DNA of 64,000 nt from contig NC_090322.1 in assembly GCF_040869045.1 (NCBI RefSeq), positions 77,771,675 through 77,835,674 on the forward strand. Reading direction: 5' to 3'. Position 1 is the first letter of the stretch; every line of letters begins with the position of its first letter. The notes under the pieces were generated by a model. It saw only the letters and a program-made list of their open reading frames with translations, was not told the origin of the DNA and ran no database searches. The stretch comes from Eurosta solidaginis (taxonomy: Eukaryota; Arthropoda; Insecta; Diptera; Tephritidae). The translations under genes were made by a program, and so were the position numbers. Of the stretch, positions 20,641-31,139 are shown in pieces.

Positions 20641-21099
20641 TTGTGACTCACTCATACTAAAACATTTGCAATAAAACAAGTAATCCCAGAATAGTTATTT
20701 TTCATATCCAACTTATTGTATACTTGCCCAAATTTTTTTTATTATATGCTGACAAAAATCCTCGAGCACGTGCAGAATATGTAGAATTTATATATGTCAC
20801 GGAAGTCGTGAGTACCTATGTTCTTTTCCATATAAATCCTCATTGACAGTATATTTGCTGAACTATCATTCATTCGTTGATAAATTTCTTCGATTAGCAC
20901 CAAAAAACTTCATTAGAATTAGCAAGTTATATATTTTTTGACTTTTTGGGGAAATCATGTATGTTCAGAAAATGGCTGACATTATTTCAGTTAGGTTTTG
21001 TTCACACATTTTCGAAATTTAGTTGTGGCCAGATTATGATTACTACCATTTGGCCACGTTCTTATTACTTAAAAAATGCCCTGTCTAAAAAAAAGTGTG
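20641..21099. other. Right flank of the hAT element, no gene seen
   Basis: AT-rich, no motif found. It should contain the right end of the hAT element, but I could not match it to the left flank. Confidence 0.35.
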
Positions 21100-21640
21100 T
21101 TAGAGTGTAAGGAATGCCTGGAAATAATAGGGGCGGGGAAAAGCATACATCTATATTGGGCCACACGGCATATGCGAACGAAAAAGCGGATGAGCTAGCT
21201 AAAAAGGGGGCGTCACTTGAAGCCTGCTCTGTAGACGTCTCAATTATATTGAACGAGATGAAGAGAAGGCGAGAGGTGCACATGATCGACCAAGCGAGAA
21301 AGGCTGTAAAGCGTCAAAGTTTATGTATAGGTCTTACAACCTAAGACTAAAAAAGTTACTTCTATCATTAAAAAAAAAGAGGACTGTAGACTCATGAATG
21401 GTATTCTGACTGGACACTGCCTTCTGGCGTCACATGCCTTTAAATTAGGCTTGGTCAGTGATAGCAGATGTAGGAAGTGCGGGCATTCGTCAAAAATTTC
21501 GGTGTTGCCTGTCGACACGCAGCCAACTACTACAATGAAGGACATCACTATATGAAGTCCATATGGTTGGAGCACAATGCGCTCACTCAACCTGATTATT
21601 GTCAGCTCTGGTTAAACATCGCTGATTGACATCCCTGGTT
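21100..21640 (+). pseudogene. Non-LTR element with RNase H: second RNase H fragment and C-terminus
   Basis: It picks up the RNase H fold where 17640 breaks off: CLEIIGAGKSIHLYW, then GHTAYANEKADELAKKGASL (the final catalytic region). After that comes a C-terminal zinc-like LMNGILTGHCLLASHAFKLG and the SDSRCRKCG-type segment. Several frames are needed. It ends at about 21640. Confidence 0.75.
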
Positions 21641-21916
21641 GCCGGTGCCATGAAAACAATAACCAAGAACAACTTTGGCAATTGACTTGTTATTATTCTT
21701 TTGATCTGTACGATACGAAAGTTTTTTAATTCATATACTTTTGTCGCCGTGTATACACAAAAAGTTTTGTTTGGGATTTTATTTCAACTCGTTCTAAGCA
21801 TTTGTTAAATTTTAAAAATTATTGTGAAATATTAGAAATATCAATTAAAATTATAAAAATTTGTGCTCAAAATCAACCAAAAGTTCTTCATATAAAGAAA
21901 TAAAGATTACAACAAT

Positions 21917-21973
21917 TAAAACTTTTTTAATTTTTTGCTTTAGCGCCTGACTGCTAAAACACGCCCAAAATGC
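21917..21973. repeat. 57-bp direct repeat, left copy
   Basis: AACTTTTTTAATTTTTTGCT then TTAGCGCCTGACTGCTAAAA and ACACGC. It is repeated at 22766-22822 with one mismatch. The copies are about 850 bp apart and flank the 76-codon minus-strand frame and AT-rich sequence. The CTGACTGCTAAAACACGC end resembles the termini of the foldback family at 23.8 and 54.4 kb. Confidence 0.75.
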
Positions 21974-22184
21974 TTTCACCCCGTTTTTGTTTTCTTTTTA
22001 TTGGAGCAGGGATTTTAATATCCGCGTGCTTTTTTAGCGTATTCCGTACTGTAGAGGTTTGAGGAACCTCTTCAGTGGCTTTTGGGGAATTTTGGGCTTC
22101 AACTTTATTTTCTATCTCTACGATCAGTCTATGCCATTTTTCAAAGATGGCATCAAACTCCTCTTTTGTTATCCAAATATCCAA
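21954..22184 (-). CDS. 76-aa open frame, unknown
   Basis: ATG at 22184, stop at 21954-21956. It begins MDIWITKEEFDAIFEKWHRL, is helical and acidic, then becomes basic (PIKRKQKRG). Its last codons lie inside the left 57-bp direct repeat. I do not recognise it. It could be a gag-like or MADF-like fragment, or chance. Confidence 0.3.
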   Translation of the reverse strand: MDIWITKEEFDAIFEKWHRLIVEIENKVEAQNSPKATEEVPQTSTVRNTLKKHADIKIPAPIKRKQKRGESILGVF

Positions 22185-22765
22185 AATTTTTGACAGGAAT
22201 AGCAGTCAGCAAGCTGGCAGGATCGCCATGAAATGAAAGTAAAACGTTTTTTTGACAGACTTCTGATAGTCAAACAGAAATTGATTCTTTGTTTAACAAA
22301 ATTGGTTCTTTTTATACAAATATTTCCTATATACTATAGTACATCTTTACACTAATATTTACAAACTAAATGTACAACATATATTTATATATGCAGGTCA
22401 GCAAACCATGCATATAGAGTCAGTATACAAGCCAACGGACTATTCAGATACATATATACATATTTACTTAGTTCGTTGCGAAATGCAACTGATTGACAAA
22501 CGTAAACAAACAAGTATCATGCATATAGGAATGCATAAATAATTATTGAGTTCGAGTTGGTTGCACTCTTTATTTTGGGAAATGGCACACGACAAAGTGT
22601 ATGTTTGTATGTATAAATGAATTTAATGTAATGCAAGCAAAATGAATTTTAAGACATACTACACCACCCATACCAGACTGAGGGTAGTTTGCTCAGCGAT
22701 CTCGTTAAAAGATTTGCGGTAACTATTGTAACTATTTAAGTGTAGATTAAGTAAAGATGACAACA

Positions 22766-22822
22766 AATAAAACTTTTTTAATTTTTTGCTTTAGCGCCTG
22801 ACTGCTAAAACACGCACAAAAT
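22766..22822. repeat. 57-bp direct repeat, right copy
   Basis: It matches 21917-21973. The two diverge immediately after AAAATG. Confidence 0.75.
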
Positions 22823-23829
22823 GTAAAGAGCTGTATTGAAAGATACGTTTCGTTCCCAGGAATCTTAGTCCTGTGTGTGAACATTAATATTATAACCCTT
22901 TAATTTAAAAAATACAGTTTCCATATATACGGCGTACGTTACGTTTCCGTAAGCTTGCATGAGTTCAATTTTCAACAGCGCACGTACACCGGTTAGTTGA
23001 AAATAATTATTGAAAAAACTTTTATTTAGCAAATGGTTGTGCTCGTAACCTTTTAATTTTTAATAATATTAATCTATAGTCGGGTTTATTAAAAATGATA
23101 TCGAAACACGTTTTTCGATATCTCTTCCACTTTTTTTGAGCGAGTATTAAGAATTATATGTGAAAAAATTTTTTTTTTCTGCATATTCATCAATCACGCA
23201 ATCCATCGTAGACTGTTTTTTCAGGGTTCGTAACATTCGAATTCGTAACATTGCTACGATGGATTGCGTGATTGGGCTGTTTGTTTTAAATATTTTTCGC
23301 GTTTCGTAAATTTTCTCCGTTGGCAAGAACTTGTTGTAGAAAATTTCAAATAAACGTCAAAAGTTTACGTTCCGAGCGAATTCAGTGATGCCACTGTACG
23401 AATTTTGAATTTACTTATTACTTTCGGAGACGTTTGGAAACACCGTCGAATTGTATGATAGCAATTTTGTAACATTCCCAAAAAAACAGTCTGCGATAGA
23501 TTGCAGGATTCGGTTGATTATGTTTTCTTTTTTTACTCTAAAGAAAAAAGGAACAGGCAACCCTTGCCATGTTTGTCGCCATCGCCCGGCGGCGACGATA
23601 GAAATAAATCTATCGGCGCAAAACGCCGTCCCGTAAATTTCGCTCTTCTGTTTCATTGTGTTCACCTGCATGTAATTCCGGGGATTATATTTTTGACAAG
23701 GCAAAGTTCGCCGCGTTTATTTCGCAGCGGCGACTTATTAAAAGCTGCAATTCAGAACAATCTAAATTTCTGCGATTGATAACATTTACTGAAATTACAT
23801 GGTGAGTATCTATACAATATACGATTTGG
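22823..23829. repeat. Spacer with a 20-bp perfect inverted repeat
   Basis: AATCACGCAATCCATCGTAG at about 23190 is the reverse complement of CTACGATGGATTGCGTGATT at about 23253, with a loop of about 45 bp. GCGATAGATTGCAGGATT at about 23492 is a degenerate third copy. No gene is seen in the rest. Confidence 0.55.
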
Positions 23830-24035
23830 TCAAAGTCTAGAACAGTGGTCGGCTGCTAAAACTCGTCCAAAAATATGGGGAAGGGTGTCAAAATATGCGT
23901 ATTGACTTGGAGAACAACTATCCGAAGGCGGACAAAATCTTGTGTCGTTGAAAATATGCACGAAAAACCTAAAAATTACCCCAGACACCTCCGGAAACGG
24001 GGGTGGGAGCGTATAGTTTGATGGCAAAGTTCTTA
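23830..24035. repeat. Foldback-family fragment
   Basis: Its CGGCTGCTAAAACTCGTCCA start, GTGTCAAAATATGCGTATT and CCGGAAACGGGGGTGGG segments match the units at 54.4-55.5 kb in the same order with deletions. Confidence 0.6.
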
Positions 24036-24162
24036 TCTTTTCCTCCGATTGTATAGTTTTTCCGATTCAATGGTTACTTGGAATACAAAATTCAAATTGT
24101 GGTAGAGCGGAATATGAACATTGAGTAGGGCTGCTTGGTTTCCCTCAATGAAATTACCGCTG

Positions 24163-25177
24163 TGTTCAAGCGAGCGATTAGCGTAAGCACCTTGAATTTT
24201 TTTTTACATATTGAATTTCCCTTTATGCATTGAATTTGTACCTCTTAAATGAATCCCTCATGAGAACACACCTAAAACCTCTATTGCGTGGTTGGCAACG
24301 CGTGCGCTACTCGCTCGCCTGAACGATCATCAGCTGTCAGTCATGGGTATTGACACCTTTTTATTATTCGATTCGAGAATTTTTATCATCCCGCGTGTGA
24401 CGCTAAATCCCTTTGTAAAATCATTTTATATTAAAGTAGTTTCTTTAATAATTTGGGAAAAATTTAAACAACGTGACATCAGGACGGACAAGGCGACAGC
24501 TGTTTGGATTATACCTTGTAAATCTCTTCAAAGCCTTTTTCCCGGGAGTGGGAGTCGAACTCGCACTCCTATGATAGTTGAAATGGTTATAAACGCATTC
24601 AGCTACGTCATGCCTTAGTTGTTGTAAAGTTTTTCCCAATTGCCTTCTTTTTGCATTTTTAGTCTAAAAATTGCTTCAAATAAATGTTTTCGTACCTTTA
24701 AAAAAAAGCAATATGGGCAATCCCCGATTATTAAAATCATTAAAGTAGTTTCTTTAAAATTGAATGAAATAAACTTATCAGGAAACAGAATTTATGAAAA
24801 CTTAAAAACGAGCAGTAAAAAGATAATTGCGAAAAATTCCTCGCGCATTTCGCCCTTCCTAATTGGAAATAACATTCGAGTATCGTGAATTAAATACCAA
24901 GAACTGTGCCGGAAGCAGATTCCAATTGGAGGTTTTGCTTTGCTATTTTTACTCATTCCATACGTGTGAACAAATTACAAGAAAAGTAGTGTTGATAGAA
25001 TTTTGCAAAAGGAGAGCAGAATATTTTCGTAGACGAGTGAAAATTAGAGTTCCGCCGTCTCCAGCAACCACATCAACCTCATCAAAGCACCACCACCACA
25101 TCATCGCAATCACAGCCGTTTCCGCAGCAGCCACATCGACCCCAAGGAAGGTAATCGTATTCTACCATCCCCTAACA
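24163..25177 (+). repeat. BEL/Pao 5' LTR
   Basis: It aligns along its length with 50997-51901. It differs mainly by a 290-bp SINE insertion (24449-24738) that the 3' LTR lacks, and it lacks the hAT-type MITE present in the 3' LTR. It ends in CTAACA. The next bases, GTGGTCTTTCGAGG, sit where the primer binding site should be; the tRNA is not identified. Confidence 0.88.
24449..24738 (-). mobile_element. tRNA-derived SINE-like insertion
   Basis: It is flanked by a perfect 19-bp duplication ATTAAAGTAGTTTCTTTAA (24430-24448, 24739-24757), and the sister LTR shows the uninterrupted site. On the minus strand a pol III box A-like GTAGCTGAATGCG (24594-24606) and box B-like GAGTTCGACTCCC (about 24549-24561) have tRNA-like spacing. 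The region between 24452 and 24636 is bounded by imperfect inverted words (TTGGGAAAAATTTAAACAAC and its complement). A long TSD indicates LINE-type target priming. No poly-A tail is obvious. Confidence 0.7.
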
Positions 25178-25352
25178 GTGGTCTTTCGAGGCCAAGAAGA
25201 AGCCAGCGACCAAAACCCGACAAAAATTCATAAAAGACGTACCCATTCTAACCGTGAGTATTAAATGAGATTTTAGTACACCCCTAAACACGGAAAAATA
25301 TATATTAACAACGAAAAATTAAGTTGCAATTTCCCGCCATTTTATATAAATA

Positions 25353-25391
<39 letters not shown>

Positions 25392-25502
25392 AAAACCCCG
25401 CCAAAACTTCTTATTTTCCCGCCAAAATTTTCTCATAAATATATATATATATACATAATAACCCCTGTCAAATCTCAATACGGTATATATGTGCAAATCA
25501 TA
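25178..25502. other. BEL/Pao 5' leader with AT microsatellite
   Basis: Non-coding leader. (TA)n runs at about 25346-25386 and 25438-25456. No gene. Confidence 0.6.
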
Positions 25503-26351
25503 TGCCCCTATTGCCGTTTACAACTGAACTTAGTTGGGTTGTAATTAAATCAACTCAACTTTCAGACAACTCAACTCCTGTTTCGTATTACGAATTACAA
25601 CTTATTTCAGTTGAAGTTGAATTGAGTTGCCAACTTCAGAAAGTGATGATTTGACAGATAAATGAACAGCTGATCAATTTGTGGCGGAAATTTAAGCATT
25701 TGCAAATGTGATTTTGTTATGAATATTATATGAAATCTATTTTATAAAGGCGATAATGTTGGTGATTGACATGTCGCGAATACGGAAAACATTCGCGTGC
25801 TCATTCCAATCCCTTGGAACTATTAAGCACCAAGTAAGAAAATGTTTAAGTGACAAATGATGAGCTTCGAATGAAGTTTATTGCAGATTTCAAAAGAAGC
25901 GTTCTGGTAATTGCTAAACAAGATTAAGGACCATTTCCGCATACGGGTTCGTATTTTAAAATTATGCGCCACACTCCGATTCCATGCTGACGGCAGCCAT
26001 AAAATATTCTGTGGAAATGATTTTGGTGTTGGACAGGTTTTAGATATTATTGAGCTGCATATTTGTGCGAAGTAGATTAAAACCCAAACAACAAAAATTG
26101 TATTTTACTCTAAAACAGGATTCCCAGGAGTAGTGGGTAGTATCAGTGGGACTCACGTTCGCATAATTTCAACTATTTTGCTGCATCCGAACTGCGGCCA
26201 GCTTCGTCCAACTTCGGAATGTCGCTCCATAAAGTCAATAAGTTATTCAATGTAATCCTTCGTTTAAACGTTGTTTTTTCTATAAATTTGTACAAAATTG
26301 TTGATTATTGTTTGATTAAAAAGGTTTAATTACCGGCTTTAAGTTTTTTTT

Positions 26352-26731
26352 TTCGGTAACGTTTTATGAGACCGTTCACCATCTAACTCTTATCAAAGGT
26401 GGTATCAAAACACGTGTTTCGAAAATATTTACAAAAACCCACAAAATGGCTCCTAGACGGTCCGAAATATGAGGCCTGATACATAGTTTTTTTGCACAGA
26501 ACATCTTTCGGCGTTGGCGGCCTTTGGCCGCGATTTGTAAAAATAACGCTGGGTGGGTCCAACGGGTTTTGCATTAGTGTGTACAAAAAATCTGGCAAAT
26601 TACAACAACCACATGAAAATTTGAACCGAAATGATATGAGAGGAGGTCGAAGCGTGTCTTTTGATACCAACTTTGTAAATTTTTGTTAACAATTAGGTGG
26701 TGAACAGTTTTGTAAAACGTTAGCTTTTTTC
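26352..26731. mobile_element. Foldback-type MITE
   Basis: The arms AACGTTTTATGAGACCGTTC (about 26357) and GAACAGTTTTGTAAAACGTT (about 26702) are complementary, as are the inner GGTATCAAAACACG / CGTGTCTTTTGATACC. The core GCGTTGGCGGCCTTTGGCCG and CAACAACCACATGAAAAT are shared with the cluster at 54.4-55.5 kb. Confidence 0.65.
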
Positions 26732-26758
26732 AAAACAACTGCAAAATTGTATGACAAC

Positions 26759-27998
26759 TGTGAGGACCCCAAAGCCGAGGACTTTGTATCCTCACAACAT
26801 ACACATATCTATATATTTTTGCAAATAACATATATTTGGAAATAACTTGGAATTTATACTTGAATTTTTATCACTTTGGAAATAACTTGGAATTTATACT
26901 TGAATTTTTATCACTTATATATTTTTTGCATGAAGCACCAGAAATATACATATGTATACCTTTATGAATTATGCCCTAAATACATATATTCTGTTGTACA
27001 TTGAATTTATAATTATTAAATTGAAGAATAAATTACACTTGCGCACTTTTGCACGCAAGCCAAATATTTACATTTTTCGCAAACATAAACTTTGAATATA
27101 GGATCACCCTAACATGCATTAAATATTTGGAAAGTAGATACGCACAAAACATAAAAATGCAGCGGTCGATCAACCCTTTGCACACTCAAAATCCAATGTA
27201 CCCAGTTACAAATACAACATACATAATAACTTAAGTGAACGGGGATCAGCAGCAAGTCATCAAAATAAGCGCCGCTACTAATTGAAATTTCGTTATACAT
27301 ATTTACGCACTAGCATACAACACACCAACGCACGCCATACAACAGAATGCAGAAGCATTGGGCAAAGCAAAAACACAGCATTAGAATCAGGTGACCACAA
27401 ACAAATATACAAGCACACAATATATAAACCAAAGCCTGGAAAGCACGGTATGAGCAAGTACAAAGGCATTGTATTCAATAAGGAGCATTATGGTGCATGG
27501 AAATTCATGGGAAGGAAATATTTACCGGAATAACAGTTGTTTTATATTGTTAATACTATTAGTTGAAAGTTGTTATTATAAAATAACCGTTTGCCTGCGT
27601 GCAAAAATTAGTATATAAGGGCGACGAATTCGCATTGAAATTCAGAGATTAGGAGACAGGCATACGAGTCGGTAGGCTTTATCACTACCGACCAAGAGTA
27701 CACCTGAAGGCTTTTTCACTTCATTTGTACTTAGAGTATACTCGTCTGGAGGCTTTATCACTCCATTCGACCGCAGAGGTTGGCCGAGGGCTTTATCACC
27801 TCCGTCACCTCTTATAGAGCAAGGAAATCAGCCTAGGAGTAGAAGAGTAGAATTTTATCAAATAAATAATTTTTTATAACGTTTTGTATCGAACAAAACA
27901 GAGTTATTCTTTCAGGAGGACCGTTAGGAATTTCTACTTCCAGGAACCCTGGACGGACTGAGACCAACCCCGGCAAAGTCAAGGAAAAGTCCGTCACA
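26759..27998 (+). mobile_element. Solo LTR (1240 bp)
   Basis: It starts TGTGAGGACCCC and ends GTCCGTCACA (short TGTGA/TCACA inverted ends). A 4-bp duplication CAAC lies on each side (26755-26758, 27999-28002). A TATA-like AGTATATAAGGGCGA at about 27610 and repeated GGCTTTATCAC words at 27677-27800 suggest a promoter region. The 4-bp TSD suits a gypsy-type integrase. No internal domain remains, so LTR-LTR recombination is inferred. It interrupts the deleted Harbinger. Confidence 0.75.
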
Positions 27999-28200
27999 CA
28001 ACTGCTAGTAATCAGTTGTAAGATTTTGACGTCTTTGACAACTACACCGACACGAGGTTGTAAACGGGTAATGCCACAAAAAGTTGTTAGACTAGACAAC
28101 TCAACCGACATTTTTTTTGACAGGTTGAGTTGTAATCTGTAATACCAAATTGCGAAATTTCAACCCAACCAGAGTTGAGTTGTAAACGGTAATAGGGGCA

Positions 28201-29198
28201 GTAATTAGAAAACTAAGCTAGATACAGTAGGCAAGTATATCGATTTTACACCTCAGATATTTTTATTTCGGTATTCCATTTGTATACCGCTCTAAAATTA
28301 TTTAATCTATTTAAATCGATACAGTGTCTTCCTTTGCTGATTATCATAGCATAAACCTCTACAGTTTTATTAGTTATCCCCAATTCAATTAATAAAAAAC
28401 GCAAAAAATATTTATCCTTTTCCTTACTTGCGTATATACATATATACGGATATATAAAAGAGAGAATAATACGAAAAAGCGGTAAAATAAAATCTCGTGC
28501 ATAGTGCTACAAGTGTGGTACAGTGCGTGTAATAATACCTTTCTCTCGCATTAAATTGCGCTTTATAAATTCGCAATCCCCAATAAATATTTCAGCTACT
28601 CATTTCTCTCTCCTCAAAGCCTCTCTACAGTCCAACCAATCGAAGTTTAAAAGAGACTCCTCTAAGTCACACCAAAAACAAAAAAAAACAAAAACCTCAT
28701 TCTGAGAACATCTCATACATATCAATTTCCGGTATAAAAAAAGTATAATAATTCCCCCTAATACGTATATATATATCTCATATAAGTTTCCCACGTATAT
28801 TTAAACCACCCTCAAATATATAACAATTATATATCCCCTTGAGAAAAAAAAATTTTTTTGGTTTTACTCATATATATATATACTCACATATACACACGTT
28901 TACAAAAGTGCGGTACGGTAATACAGTTTTTTTTTGTTGCTCTCTCAAGCGGGTACAGTGGTACGAATTCACGGTTCGCGTTATTAAATATATAATTTCA
29001 AAAAGTCAAAAAGTTTATTTCTCTTGCCGTGAAATTTGCATTGCGGTTATAAATTTTTCTTTAAGTCGTCAACTCACCCTCTTTCTCTCAGGCTCCCTCC
29101 CTCACTCTCAGGCTCTCTCCCTCACACTCAGGCTTTCTCCCTCGCTTGCTCACTTTACGTTAGGTGTCCCTCAAAGAAGCCAATCAAAAAGCCCTATA
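28201..29198. other. BEL/Pao leader, continued
   Basis: AT-rich sequence upstream of gag. CTCCCTCACTCTCAGGCT-type CT-rich repeats lie at 29085-29150. No gene seen. Confidence 0.5.
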
Positions 29199-29400
29199 AT
29201 GAGTGAGGATGAGAAATCCCAAGGCAGTTCCAAGGATCAACGCCAAACGCCCCAAATCACAAGAAAAAAAATAAATAAGCAAATGTTCACGGCAAGTAAA
29301 ATCATCTCGGAAACGGATAATTTCACGTACTACTGTGCTCGATTCAGGTCCACCCCTTTTAACGAAAATACGGAGTCGTCCCTGAAAACTAAAGATAATA
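29199..29400 (+). pseudogene. BEL/Pao gag, N-terminal part
   Basis: ATG at 29199. The frame encodes a basic N-terminus (MSEDEKSQGSSKDQ, then ITRKKINKQMFTASKIISET), as in BEL/Pao gag proteins. The gag frame breaks at about 29395-29400, where a Harbinger remnant starts; the apparent continuation to 29582 is that element's sequence. The gag frame resumes at about 30413. Confidence 0.65.
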
Positions 29401-30412
29401 ATCAGGGCTGTCATGGCATCCAATTGTTGACGGAATCGGATTTAAAAACGACAAAAAATTACTTTGGTGTCATGAAATCCAATGTTATCGGTTTAATGTT
29501 CGATTTGGAATTAATGTCGGTTTTAGGTGTCACAGAATCCTATAATATCGATTTTGCTATCGGAAACAAACCAATCATTTAAATGCCGTTGGATTTCACT
29601 TTTTTCATAGTTGTTTTTCTCTTCCAGTTGAATATTTTCTAAAAATGTAAGTAAATAAAAGTTTATCTTATAAAAATAAATGTAAATTTACATATATTTT
29701 CATTCTTAATAGGGGAAAGCATAAAAATTCAATGCAAAACAGTATTTTGATTGAATTTATGGAGAAACATCCAGATTTGCGAAGGGCTTCATGAAGCACA
29801 TCATCTAAAATCGTTGACATCGTGATTCTACCTGCATTCATGCTTGAATCCTTGCCAACTGATCTTTAATAGGATCCTTCAGCCAAAAACCGTAATGTAG
29901 CCGCTAGTTGCAACACTGGCAGAACTTTCGAGCCAGTTAAGCGTCCTTCAATGGTGTCCAATACCATTCGAAAAGTCTCTTTGTTTATGCGATAGTATGC
30001 AATGAAACTGCAAATACACTGTAAATATTTAGAAACCCACAATAAGAAATATTTTAAATTACGCTGTCTCTGGAAACTCAAATGGATTGCTGCGATCTCT
30101 CAAATTTCCTTTTGACCAATAACATAAATGCTTCTTCCAATAACATAAATGCTACAACTGCTGATGACATTTTGATGTCAATAAATTTGTTTATTTCTGT
30201 TTAGATGCACAAAAAAATTATTTTATAAAATTTTGCCAAAAAAATTAACATCAAAATTGCCGGTGCGCAGATAACACTGCAAAACAGCTGATTCGGACAT
30301 CGCTTTTATTTACATTCGAAAAGAGCAAAACCAATACGGTTTTATGACACCAATTTAAATCAATATTGGTTTGTAATTCCGACAAAACGCAAAACCGAAC
30401 GCGGTATTAGAT
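29400..30412 (-). mobile_element. Deleted PIF/Harbinger remnant in BEL gag
   Basis: 29744-29791 encodes FMEKHPDLRRAS (start of a Myb/SANT-like partner). 29866-30060 (minus) encodes RINKETFRMVLDTIEGRLTG and LAATLRFLAEGSY of the transposase N-terminus. The two are directly adjacent, so the middle is missing. Related but inverted terminal words (GGTGTCA..AT, GTTCGRTTT) lie near 29470-29550 and 30335-30410. Exact ends and TSD are not resolved. Confidence 0.65.
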
Positions 30413-30783
30413 ACAGAAGATCAAGATCTCCCAGATGACTTCAAACCGGTCGCATTTAGTAAATGCCGATCATGTCTGATTCTCTATGAGGACACAAAAG
30501 CCCAGATAGGGGACCAACTTATGTTGCTCCAACAAGCAAACACGCCCATAGCCGCCCCCACTGCATCACTTCCCGGAGATGGAACAGGTTTCGGCTTAAA
30601 AATCCCGCCTTGTGATACAAAAGTATTTTATGGAGGTTATGAACAATGGCCGTCATTTCGTGACATGTTCACTGCGGTTTATATTAACCACCCAAAACTC
30701 ACAAAAGCCCAGAAATTATACCACCTCCGGTATAAAACACAAGGCAAAGCCGGCCAAATAGTTAAACAGTTCCCGCTTAGTGA
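30413..30783 (+). pseudogene. BEL/Pao gag, middle part
   Basis: The open frame reads DLPDDFKPVAFSKCRSC, then YGGYEQWPSFRDMFTAVYIN and LYHLRYKTQGKAGQIVKQFP: the conserved central gag block of insect BEL/Pao elements (DUF1759-like). It is cut in a Ser-Asp codon pair at 30783 by the mdg1-like element and resumes in phase at 45774 once the GTGA duplication is taken into account. Confidence 0.85.
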
Positions 30784-31121
30784 TGTAACGACAGCCTAAG
30801 AGCAACTCACCACATCAACCAAACATCAGCTGATGTATGTACTAGTTGACCGAACACGCTCGCACGGGCGAATGCTACCCGGCGCGTGACTGGCTCGGCC
30901 ATTATAATTTTGCAGTGAAAAAGTAAGGACGACTTTTCTAAGATATTTTGTGAAAAATTTTTTGAAATTAAGTTTATTCTAAACCAAATAAAAACTAAAA
31001 CCTAAAAATTAAAAGAAAACATAAAGTGTTAATATTTTATTCATTATTTTTAATAATCGTGGGATTCGCTTTATTGGAATACGTCCAAAGCTCTTACGAC
31101 AACTCGTAAGTAGAGTTCACA
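30784..31121 (+). repeat. mdg1-like 5' LTR (338 bp)
   Basis: TGTAACGACAGCC...GAGTTCACA. Compared with the 3' LTR it carries an extra 11-bp ACCAAACATCA-type duplication near 30820 and a handful of substitutions, so the insertion is moderately old. Confidence 0.92.
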
Positions 31122-31139
31122 TGGCGACCGTGACATCGA
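31122..31139 (+). promoter_or_regulatory. Primer binding site, tRNA-Arg-like
   Basis: TGGCGACCGTGACATCGA directly abuts the 5' LTR. It starts with TGG (complement of CCA) and matches the PBS form known for mdg1/412-group elements primed by tRNA-Arg. The tRNA match is recalled, not computed. Confidence 0.7.

Larger units (their letters stand above)
25503..28200 (+). mobile_element. Deleted PIF/Harbinger element inside the BEL leader
   Basis: The ends are TGCCCCTATTGCCGTTTACA (25503) and its complement TGTAAACGGTAATAGGGGCA (28181-28200). They match the complete element at 37659-40597, in reverse orientation. 25850-26170 holds worn transposase N-terminal sequence (CATLRFHADGSHKIFCGNDF). At about 26171 it jumps to the partner-gene start (complement of RHPEVGRGKPQFG-type codons), so the middle was deleted. 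The flanking triplets (ATA, GTA) do not match, so the 3-bp duplication is lost or mutated. A foldback MITE and a solo LTR inserted later. Confidence 0.75.

Noticed and set aside
24540..24606. Canonical tRNA gene on the minus strand
   Set aside because: Box A/B-like words are present, but I could not draw a full cloverleaf with acceptor stem, and the segment sits inside a 290-bp insertion with a 19-bp duplication. SINE is the better call.
25500..25502. 3-bp duplication for the deleted Harbinger at 25503-28200
   Set aside because: Left ATA and right GTA do not match, so I do not claim a target duplication there.
28839..29198. N-terminal extension of the BEL gag frame upstream of 29199
   Set aside because: Hydrophobic, low-complexity leader translation with Ser/Leu runs from CT-rich repeats. 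The gag-like basic N-terminus begins at the ATG at 29199.
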